Source: Streptomyces sp. ALI-76-A
Lineage (GTDB): Bacteria > Actinomycetota > Actinomycetes > Streptomycetales > Streptomycetaceae
Assembly: GCF_030287445.1 (NCBI RefSeq)
Contig: NZ_JASVWB010000002.1
Location: forward strand, 5,456,001 to 5,520,000
Reading direction: 5' to 3'
Length of the DNA stretch: 64,000 nt
A program made the translations under genes and the position numbers. Below, one piece after another: positions 26,239 to 36,100 of the stretch. The notes under the pieces are model-generated. The model searched no databases, was not told the DNA's origin, and saw only the letters and a list, made by a program, of their open reading frames with translations. Positions within the stretch are counted from its first letter, which is position 1, and every line of letters starts with the position of its first letter.

Positions 26239-29200
26239 TCAGCCGATGGCGATGCGTATCGCCCAGTAGCCCGACTTCCCGATGATTTCGGTACCGGTCC
26301 CCGACAGTGCGGTTCTGCTGCCGGGATGGAAGCGTACGGAGCCGTCGGTCTGCACGGCCCAGATGTCGGGGATGGAGTCACCGTTCGCGTCGGGCGTGCC
26401 CATCAGCAGTGGGATGCTGCTCGTGGACCAGCCCGAGGCGCCGTACTCGGTGTCTGTGCCGCCCGCAGCATTGGCGGCGGAGCCGAGGGAGCTCAGGTCC
26501 GTTCCGCCTGCGCTCGCGGCGGTGCCCTTGCGCAGCAGCAGCCGGGCCGATGCGTCCGTGCGGTAGACGAGGTCGGCGAGGCCGTCACCGCTCACGTCCA
26601 TGACTGTCACCAGGTCGCGGTTGGCCCAGGAGGAGGCGGACAGTTGGATCGCTTGGTCGACCGTGGCGCCGTGGTAGCCGGTGAACGCCCACAGCTGGTC
26701 GCCCGCTGTGGCGAGGAAATCGGTGCGACCGTCGCCTGTGATGTCGCCCGCAGCCACGATCTGCGTCAGGGAGGCAGGACTGGGAGCACCGGTGGGCAGC
26801 AGGATCTCCTGACGGCGGTCGGTGTTGACCGCCCCATAGCCGTCCCCGGGATACACCCAGAGTTTGCCCTCGACGCGGACAACGAGGTCCTGGAGGCCGT
26901 CACCGCCGTAGATGTCGCCGTTGTGGGTGATCAGCGCGCCCTTGAAATGGCCACCCGGGACCGCGACGTAAGGAGGAAGGTCGTCTCCGTTGGGGTCCTT
27001 GTCGCGGTTGACCTGGTAGGCACCCGCCATCGAGTAGTCCAGGTCCCCGGTGCCCTTGGTGAGGTCGGTGGTGGCCTGCGAGGGATAGAGGACGAGGTTG
27101 CCGGCGTCGGTGACCACCATCATGTCGGGGAGCTGGTCGCCGGTGAAGTCGCCGGCCTTGTCCGCCTGGTCGCGTGGAGTGACGTAGAAGAAGTACTTGG
27201 TCGGCTCGGAGACGTTGCCGGCGCTGTCGACGGCACGGACGTAGATCACGTTGGGTCCGGCGGCCGGTGGCTTGGCGCCGCTGATGACACCGCTGACGCT
27301 GGTGGCTGTGCCGTTGGTGCGGTTAAGACTGCCGGTGTAGTTGGCCGAGTTGAAGCCGTACTCGTAGCGAACGACGTCGGTGTTCACGGCGCGCACGGTG
27401 AAGGAGCCGGCGGTGCCGAACTTCTTCGTGGACCAGGTGGCGTCCTCGGGTCCACTGCCGAAGCCGTTCTCGCTGCCGTCCGCGTTGGGGAAGTCGGTGG
27501 AGGTGACCTTGGGCGGGCGGGGTGCGGTGGTGTCGAGGACGAACCGGCAGGGCGTCTTCGGGTACCAGCCGGAGGTCGTGCCGGCGTCGTCGACCGCTCG
27601 TACCCGCCAGGAGTACGTGGCCCCGCCTTTTAGGGTGCTGGTGGAGAACCTGCTGGTGGTTGCGAGCGCTGTGTCGGTGTCCCCGCCCGCAGAGACCTTT
27701 CCGGTCGACTTCAGGAGGTCCCCGGTGGCATCCCAGTGCTCCGTCTGCCACAGGTCGAAGTCGAAGTAGTCGAGGTTCTTGTCCTTGTCGGTGGCCTTGG
27801 CGGTGAAGGTAAGGTCACCGGAGCCCATGCGGACGTACGGCTTGGTGGTAGTGCACTTTCCGTCCGGGCCGAGGTCGAGGGAGTTGGAGACGATCGTCGG
27901 CTTGCGGTTGTAGACGAGTTCGAGCACAGGTGCGTTGTCACCGTTGGCCTGGAACTTCTTCCACGCGTACTGCGCGTCCTCGTCACGGGCACGCATGCCG
28001 AAAGTGATCGTGTCCTCGCACTTGTCGGCGGCTTTCTGAGCGCCCTTCTTCACGTCGAAGGTCTCGTAGGCGTCGCGACAGCCGGATTTGTAGCCGTGGG
28101 CGAAGCTCTTGGTGGCCAGTTTGTTGCCGTCGTGCAGCTTGGGCGCGTTTTTCCAGTTGGTGTGTGCGTTGATGCGGCTGGTGAGATGGACGCTCATCGA
28201 GCGGGCTTGGCAGGACCAGGAGTACGTCTCCAGCACCCGCAGCTTGGCGCTGGTGATCTTGGTTCCCTTGAGGTCCTTGTCGAAGGAGATGTTGAAGAAC
28301 GACCGTGAGGTGCCCCAGGTGTCGGATTCGAAGCCGACGCGGGCCTCGTGGGTGCCGCCCTTGTTGAAGCCCTTGCCGTTGTAGAACGTGGCGTTGGGGT
28401 GCCGGTTGTAGGCAGTGGTCCAGTTCTGGACGTGCTTTTTGACCGAGGGGTCGATGAAGACCGGGTAAGTGGTGGCCGGATCGTTCAGGAAGTCCTGGTC
28501 GGGAGTGAGCAGCCACTTCCCGGTGGCCAGGTCGGTCTCGACGAGTTCACCGCGGGAGTCGGGAGAGGGGCCGTCGAGTGAGGGCAGGCTCAGTGTCGCG
28601 GCGGAGCCGCTTTGCGCGGGTGCCGGCGTCGGTTCGGCGGGTGCGGACGGCAGCGGCGATTCGGCCACGGTCGGCTCGGGGCCGTCGGTTGCCGACGGCA
28701 GTATCTCGAGGTCGGTGTCGCTCTGTTCGTCGGACTCGGCGGTGTCTTCGGTGGCAGTGGTGCTGTCACTCGGTGCGGGGGCACTGGTGTCCGGTGAGCT
28801 GGGAGCCTCGGGTGCGGTCGGCTGAGCCGTGGCGCCCACGGCGCCGTCGGTGACGGCCGGCTGCCCGCTGTTGTCCCACATGAGGGGGGTGGTGGACACC
28901 GCGACCTCCTGGTCGTCGGCGTTCGTCGCGCTCACGATCCCGGACAGGGGGTCGAGGTGGAAGGTGAGGCGGGCGGAGTGGAGTCCGTAGGCGAGCTGCC
29001 GGACGTGTGGGTCGGCGGCCGCCTGACGGTTTTTCAGGACGATGAGCTGTCCGAAGCCGTCGTCGTCGGCGGTGAGCACGAGGTCGCCGCCTGGAAAGAT
29101 CTCCGGATACAGCGCGCGGTTTCCGTCGATGATCGGGGCCGGGACAGGGCCGGGCCAGGTCAGCTGTATCTCGTACTGTGCGGAGTCGCCGACGTACAGC

Positions 29201-29700
29201 GTGACGAGTGGCGTCTCGCTCTCGTCCATAACGGCTTGCTTCAGCAGGGAGATGCGGTGCGTGGTAGTGCGCGAGGCCCGGTGGGTGTCGCGTTCGCCGG
29301 ACCCGGCCGAGAAGACCATCCGGGTGTTGGTGGCGTTCGGCTCCCAACCGGCCTTGGTCTGATGGAGGTTCGGATCGATTTTCTTCCACTCGCCATCCAC
29401 CTTGGCGCGGACGGGCGAGGTGTAGAGCCGTTTCACCATACGGCCGTCGGGGCGGGCCCACGTGCTGGATCGCGGGGCGCGCGCTGCTGTCACCTCGACG
29501 TTCTGCCCCGTCCGTGCTGCCTGCGTGAGCGCGGCGGCTTCGGTGACGGTCTCGGTGGGCCGTTCTTGGCCGCTGCCGTCCTGGGCGATGTCGCCGTCCA
29601 GCCGGAACCCGGCGTAGACGATGCCAGTGGTGGCGACCGTGGCAGCGAGCAGCACCGCGCCGGCTCGACGTCCGGGCATGCGGCGCCAGTTGCGCGTCAT
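26239..29700 (-). CDS. Large secreted DNRLRE/FG-GAP-repeat protein
   Basis: The 1153-residue protein starts with a signal peptide or anchor (RRAGAVLLAATVATTGIVYAG). An N-terminal beta-rich region (about 60-270) and a Pro/Thr/Glu-rich linker (about 280-375) follow. Next are a DNRLRE-like domain (about 400-600, with Cys and Trp residues and SVHLTSRINAHTNWKNAP), a fibronectin-like stretch (about 610-830), and a C-terminal run of FG-GAP/VCBS-type repeats seen as GDFTGDQLPDMMVV, GDITGDGRTDFLA, DVSGDGLADLVYR and DANGDSIPDIWAV. Such proteins are extracellular scaffolds. It is divergent from the Rhs gene (starts about 420 bases apart), a pairing that suggests a shared role at the cell surface. Confidence 0.85.
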   Translation of the reverse strand: MTRNWRRMPGRRAGAVLLAATVATTGIVYAGFRLDGDIAQDGSGQERPTETVTEAAALTQAARTGQNVEVTAARAPRSSTWARPDGRMVKRLYTSPVRAKVDGEWKKIDPNLHQTKAGWEPNATNTRMVFSAGSGERDTHRASRTTTHRISLLKQAVMDESETPLVTLYVGDSAQYEIQLTWPGPVPAPIIDGNRALYPEIFPGGDLVLTADDDGFGQLIVLKNRQAAADPHVRQLAYGLHSARLTFHLDPLSGIVSATNADDQEVAVSTTPLMWDNSGQPAVTDGAVGATAQPTAPEAPSSPDTSAPAPSDSTTATEDTAESDEQSDTDLEILPSATDGPEPTVAESPLPSAPAEPTPAPAQSGSAATLSLPSLDGPSPDSRGELVETDLATGKWLLTPDQDFLNDPATTYPVFIDPSVKKHVQNWTTAYNRHPNATFYNGKGFNKGGTHEARVGFESDTWGTSRSFFNISFDKDLKGTKITSAKLRVLETYSWSCQARSMSVHLTSRINAHTNWKNAPKLHDGNKLATKSFAHGYKSGCRDAYETFDVKKGAQKAADKCEDTITFGMRARDEDAQYAWKKFQANGDNAPVLELVYNRKPTIVSNSLDLGPDGKCTTTKPYVRMGSGDLTFTAKATDKDKNLDYFDFDLWQTEHWDATGDLLKSTGKVSAGGDTDTALATTSRFSTSTLKGGATYSWRVRAVDDAGTTSGWYPKTPCRFVLDTTAPRPPKVTSTDFPNADGSENGFGSGPEDATWSTKKFGTAGSFTVRAVNTDVVRYEYGFNSANYTGSLNRTNGTATSVSGVISGAKPPAAGPNVIYVRAVDSAGNVSEPTKYFFYVTPRDQADKAGDFTGDQLPDMMVVTDAGNLVLYPSQATTDLTKGTGDLDYSMAGAYQVNRDKDPNGDDLPPYVAVPGGHFKGALITHNGDIYGGDGLQDLVVRVEGKLWVYPGDGYGAVNTDRRQEILLPTGAPSPASLTQIVAAGDITGDGRTDFLATAGDQLWAFTGYHGATVDQAIQLSASSWANRDLVTVMDVSGDGLADLVYRTDASARLLLRKGTAASAGGTDLSSLGSAANAAGGTDTEYGASGWSTSSIPLLMGTPDANGDSIPDIWAVQTDGSVRFHPGSRTALSGTGTEIIGKSGYWAIRIAIG

Positions 29701-30119
29701 CGGACGTGTTCCCCTTCCCCGTTGTTCCCCCTCGGCACCGGTGCAGAACAGGGCGCAGCCGGGCCAGCCGATGATGACCTATGGGGGAACTGTCGTCACC
29801 CTGTGCAGATGTTGCCCCTCGGACGTGCCGCAGAGGCCGGGGCGCGGTGTGACGGGAGCCAAGCGAACCGTCAGGGGAACAAATAGGTCGAACAATCGCA
29901 TTCGATTGACGGTGAGGACGGATTTGTCGCGGGGGTGTGCCCGTCAGCGCATTCGATCACTTTCGTAGCGTAGCGGTCTGTTACGTATCGTGATGATCAT
30001 CACATCGGCCCGCGCCCTCTGGTGATCCTTCACAAGTCGATCACAGAATTTACGCTGTCTGACAAGTCGTCATGCGTGGTCTCACCGGCCCCGCTCCAAG
30101 TGGTCCGGGGGACCCCGTC
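29701..30119. other. Divergent promoter region between the FG-GAP-like and Rhs genes
   Basis: This gap is clearly AT-richer than its surroundings and holds no gene. It contains CAATCG-CATT-CGATTG (29893-29908), the perfect palindrome GTGATGATCATCAC (29990-30003), and a possible Rhs promoter TTCACA (30029-30034), 16 bases, TACGCT (30051-30056). Confidence 0.6.
29990..30003. promoter_or_regulatory. Perfect 14-base palindrome, candidate operator
   Basis: GTGATGATCATCAC lies about 26 bases upstream of the candidate Rhs -35 box. A dimeric regulator could bind it; no regulator gene in the island is an obvious partner. Confidence 0.35.
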
Positions 30120-33100
30120 GTGTTCGATCGACTTTCGCATGCCCGCAGACGCCGCGTAGCCCGCACCGCCGTGCCGGTCACAGCCGCCGCGCTGTTGCTC
30201 GGACTGCTGCCCGCACAGGCACTGGCTGTGCCCCCGGATCCTGCCAAGGAGGAGATCGGCCGCGAGTCACTGACGTTGGCGGAACTCGACCAGCAGGCAC
30301 CGGTTCCGGGCACGGACTTCAGCCGGCATCTGGAGACGCTGCGGGCCGAACTCCCTGAGGACCTGCTCACAGCACCCGCCAGTACGACGACCCCTCCGGT
30401 CGGCACAGCCCCGGTCACCTTCGGCTCGACCGCGGTGACGGCGTCGGCCCAAACGGTCATTGCGGACGGGGAACAGACGGCGCTGAGCCCGGCCGGCAAT
30501 CTGCCCGTCAGCCTCGGCCAGGCCGCCGATCAGCCGACGCCCACGGGCACCTGGCAGGTCACCATCGCCGAGCGCACCTCAGCCATCGGGCAGGGCGTCG
30601 ACGGCGCCGTCATGGTCGTGGAGGCCCCCGCGGCCGGAGCGGTGCCGGTCCAGGTCAAGCTGGACTACTCCAGGTTCGAGAGCCTCTACGGCGCCGACTG
30701 GGCCTCCCGCCTGCGCTTCGTACAGTTCCCCGACTGCTATCTGACGACGCCGGACGACGAGGCCTGTCAGACATACGAGGAACTGGAGACGTCAAACGAC
30801 ACCGCGTCGACGTCTCTGACCGCAACGGTCGACCCGGCAGCCGACGGCGCGGTCACACCTGCCTCGGCGGACTCCACGTCCTCGGAGAACGCCGGTGTGG
30901 TCCAGGCGTCCTACCGTGAGTCCGCCTCTGCGGTCCCCGTCGCGACCACGGGCGGCAGTACAGCGGTGGTCGGCGCCGTCGACTCCGGCAGTGGCAGCGG
31001 CGGCACCTTCAAAGCGACGCCCCTCGCCTCGGACGGCAAATGGGAGGCGGGGGGTTCGTCGGGTGCCTTCGTCTGGTCCTACCCTCTGGCCGTACCCAGC
31101 CCGCCCGCAGGGCCGGCGCCCGAGATCTCCTTCAACTACAACTCGCAGAGCGTCGACGGTCGTACGGCGGTGTCCTCACCGCAGGCGTCCTGGATCGGTG
31201 AGGGCTGGTCATACGATCCCGGCCACATCGAACGCCGCTACCGCTCCTGCCAGGACGACCGCAAGACCCTCAAGGCAGGGACACCCAACAACACGGCCAA
31301 GAAGGACAAGACGCCCGACATGTGCTGGGCGTCCCACAACGCGGTGATGTCGCTCGGCGGCAGGACCACCGAACTGGTCCGCGACGCATCCTCCGGCAGT
31401 GACCCGGAGCGGGATACCGAGATCTACCGTCCCCAGCAGGACGACGGCACCCGGGTCGAACACCGCGTCGGCGGAACCAACGACGACAACAACGGCGAGT
31501 ACTGGGTCGTCACCACCACGGACGGCACCCAGTACTACTACGGCCAGAACAACGTGGGCGGCGGCCACGCCGCCACCAACTCCGTCTCCACCGCCCCCGT
31601 CTTCGGCAACCACCCGGGCGAGCCGTGCCACGCGACCGCGTTCGCCGACTCGCGCTGCGGCACGGGCAAGCAGCAGGCATGGCGCTGGGGCCTGGACAAG
31701 ATCGTCGACATTCACGGCAACACGATGATCGTCAACTGGGCGCAGGAGACGAACTACTACGCCGTCCGCAAGAAGTTCAAGTCACCGGAGCAGTACGACC
31801 GATACGCCTACCCGTCGTCCATCGAGTACGGCATGCGCCCGGACAGCCTGACCAAGGCGTCGGCGACCGTGGACTTCGGCGTCAAGCAGCGCTGCCTGAA
31901 GTCGGAGACGGCGTGCGCTGCGGCCAACTTCGCCAAGACCGACGACCCCGGCGCCTACCGGCCCTGGTGGGACACCCCCGGCAACCTGAACTGCAAGTCC
32001 ACCTCCAAGCTCTGCCCGCCCTTCCCGTCGTTCTGGACGCAGCTGCGCCTGGACACGGTGACCACCAAGGCGGCCCGTGCGGGGCAGACGGGCCTCGGCC
32101 CGGTCGACAAGTACACGCTGCGCCAGTCGTTCCCGGAGGACTGGTACGACACCGCCCCCGGTCTGTGGCTCAACTCGATCACCCGCACCGGATACGCCCC
32201 CGGCGACACGACCGGCACGCTCCAGTCCAAGGACGGAATCAGCTTCGGGCCGTACACGGTCGGCTCCGGATCTCCCAAGGCCTTGCGCGACCGAGGGCTG
32301 CTGGACCGCCAATTGCCCAACCTGGTGCTGACCGGCAAGAGTGACCAGCGCCCCGGATTCACCCGTCCCCGCATCGGGGTGGTCTCCACGGAACACGGCG
32401 GAGACATCGAGGTGGAGTACACCGGCGGTTGCAGCTCCGCACCCGCAGAGGACAAGGGCGAGAGCAACGGCACCTGCTACCCGGTGCGCTGGTCACCGGA
32501 CGGCGACGAGAAGACTCCCGCGAAGGCATGGTTCAACAAGTACGTCGTCGCCTCCGTCACGGAGACCGACAAGGTCACCTCGCACAGCGCACCGGTCGTC
32601 ACGACGTATGCGTACTCAGGGCCGGCCTGGGCGAAGAGTGACGACGAGTTCACCCGCCCCGCCGTGCGCACCTACAGCGACTGGCGCGGCTACCGACAGG
32701 TCAAGGTCAAAAAAGGCAACAAGTCCAGCTCCGAAGTGGGGATCCCGCAGAGCCAGTCGCAGACGGTGACGCGTTACTTCCTGGGCACAGGAGACGAGGT
32801 CAAGGACTCCACGGGCACCTACACGCTGCTGTCGGACGACGCACCGCAGTACGCAGGCATGACCGCCGAGACCATCAGCTACGTCGACTCCGACGGCAAG
32901 ATACTCAAACGCACCCTGCATTATCCCTGGTCGAAGCAGACCGCCTCCCGGGCCCGGGAGAACGAGGACGCGACGGCCGCCGACCCGATGCTCGCCCATC
33001 GCACGGGTACCAAGCGATCGGACGAGATACAGCACATCGGCACGAGCTGGCGAGCGGTCCGCACTCTCACCACGTCGGACGACACCTACGGTCTGCCCAT

Positions 33101-36100
33101 CCAGGTCGAGACCGCGGTCGTCAAGCCGAACGGCACCTCCGAGGCACTGTCCGACCAGACGTGCACCAAGACGTCCTTCCTGAGCAACACCACGGCATGG
33201 CTGATCGGCCTGCCCAAAGAGCAGCGCACCACGGCCACGTCCTGCGCCGGCTACGACGCGGCCGATCCGGCGACCAAGATAAAGAAGTCCACCCAGTACA
33301 CCTACGACACCCTGTCGTTCGGCGCGACACCGACGCAGGGCCAGGTCACGTCCATGGCCGAGATCGACGGGACGGGCGCTGCGCACTCCGTCGTCACCGC
33401 CACGACATACGACGCCCTGGGCCGTGTTCGCACGGTCACCAAACCGGGCGCGGGCCTGAGCGAGACGCAGTACACGCCCAGCGCCGGTGGTCCGGTCACC
33501 GCGACCAAGGTCATCAATGCCAAGGGCCACAGCACGACCACGACCTACGATCCGGGTCGCACTCTCCCTCTCACCGTCACCGATGCCAACAGCCGTGTGA
33601 CCCGCACCGAATACGACGCGTTCGGCCGCGTGGTGAAGGGATGGTCCCCGTCGCGGTCCTCCGGCGGCAAGTCACCGAACGTCGTCATCGACTACCAGCC
33701 CGCCATCGCCTCGCCGGCTGAGAACCGCCCGGCCGCCATAGTCGTCGACACCCTCAAGGACGACGGCTCCTACGGCCGCCAGGTCACCCTTTACGACGGC
33801 CTGACGCGTCAGGTCCAGACCCAGGCCGAAGCCCACGGCCCCGGCCGGATCATCGCGGACACCTTCTACAACGACCACGGCCTCGTCGGCAAGAAGACCG
33901 GCGGGTACCTCGCCAAGGGCGATCCGACCACCGAACTGTTCGCGCCCAGGTCCGTTTCCCTGATCCCCAGCTCGACCCAGTACCGCTACGACGGCCTGGA
34001 ACGCGAACACCGCGCCTCCGTCTATCACGGCAGCGCCTACAAGTACGAGACGTTCCGCTTCTACGACGAAGTCAGTACGACGGTGAACCCGCCGGGCTCG
34101 ACAGCCCCGCGAACCAGGACGTACGTCGACGCCCTCGGCCGCGTCACCTCCATCAAGCACTTCACCCAGGACGCCTCCAGCTCGACCGTCGGCCGCACGA
34201 CGACGTACGAGTACGACGCCCGGGGCAACCGCAGCAAGGTCATCGACCCGGCGGGCAACGTCTGGTCCTACACCTATGACACCCGCGGCCGCGTCACGTC
34301 CGCCACGGACCCCGACACCGGCACCACGAACACCTGGTACGACGCCGCCGACCGTCCGAACCGCGTCAAGAACGCACGCGGACAGGAAATCTTCACCGCG
34401 TACGACATCCTCGGCCGCGTCAGGTACGTCCGGCAGGGCTCCGCGACCGCTACACCAGTCAAGGAGTACACGTACGACGAGGCACCCGGCGGCATCGGCC
34501 GGCCGCTGGAGTCCATCCGCCACACGGACACCGGCGACTACGTCAACCGCGTCACCGGCTACGACGCCGACTCCCACGTCACCGGCAGCGAGACGGTCAT
34601 TCCGGCCAACGCCATGACGACCGGTCTCTCCGGCACCTATACCTACTCCTACACCTACACGCCGACGGGCAACCCGCACTCGGTGACCCTGCCGGCCAAG
34701 GGCGGCCTGGCCCAGGAAAGGGTCGTCACCCGGTACAACGGCGACGGCCTGGCAGAGTCGACCTCGGGCCTGACCTGGTACACGGCCGACGCCACCTACT
34801 CGCCCTACGGCGAGGCGCTGCGCACCGTCTCCGGGTCCCAGCCCTACCGCGTCTGGACCACGAACTTCGTCGACCCGCACACGGGCAGCCTCCAGCGCAC
34901 GGTCACCGACCGCGAGGCAACCGACCTGCACCGCATCGCGGACAGCTACTACTCCTACGACGCGACAGGCACGATCACCTCCAACGCCCGCCAACTCGGT
35001 GAAGCCTCGGCCAACGTCTGGGACACCCAGTGCTTCACCTACGACGTGATGGGCGAGCTGGCACACGCCTGGACCTCGAAGATCCAACCTGCCGGCAACG
35101 GCACCGGCTGCAAGGCGGCGAACGGCGCGGCATGGGGCCCGCGCACCACGTACGCGTCCTCCTCGGGCCCGGTCGCCGACGCAGCGGACACGCAAGCGGA
35201 CGTGACCTCCCCCGACTCCTCGCTCGCCTCCACACTCGCGGCGGCGGCACCCGACCCGGCCACGGTGGCCGCGGGAGCGACGGCCTACCGCCAGTCCTAC
35301 ACGTTCGACTTCACCGGCAACCGGGCGACGCTGACCGAGCACGACCCGGCGGACCCGACGAAGAACGTCACCTACACGTACGGGTACGGCAAGACGGTCG
35401 CGGCGAACGGCACGGTCCCGTCCTACAAGACCCAACCGCACACGATGACGTCGATCACCTCCAGCCCGTCCGGCAAGGGGAGCGCCTACACGTACGACGC
35501 GACGGGCAACACGGAGTCCCGCGACCTCTACGACACGACCCAAAGCCTGGTCTGGTCGCCGGACAACAAGCTCGAATCCATCACGGACAACGGCAAGAAG
35601 ACGACCTACGTCTACGACGCCGACGGCAACCGCCTGCTAGAGAACTCGGCGTCAGGCTCCACGCTCTACCTGGGCGACACGGAACTGACGACGGACACGA
35701 CGGGCACGATCACCAAGGCGTCGCGCTCCTACGGCCAGGCCGGCGCACCGACGGTGGTTCGCACCACGAGCAACGGCGCGACATCGGGCCACAAGCTCAG
35801 CGTGCTGCTCACTGACCACCTGGGCACGGCGAACACGTCCGTGGAACTGTCGAGCGGCCAGCCTGCTACCCGTCGCGAATCCAAGCCCTACGGAGAGATC
35901 AGGGGCACCAAACCGGCGAACTGGCCCAACAAGCGTGGCTACCTGGGCGTCGGTATCGACGACACAGCAACGGGCCTGACCCATATCGGCGCCCGTGAAT
36001 ACGACCAGTCCTCAGGCCGCTTCCTCTCGGCCGATCCGGTCATCGACATCGCGGACCCGCTGCAGATGAACGGGTACGCCTACGCCAACAACAGCCCGGT

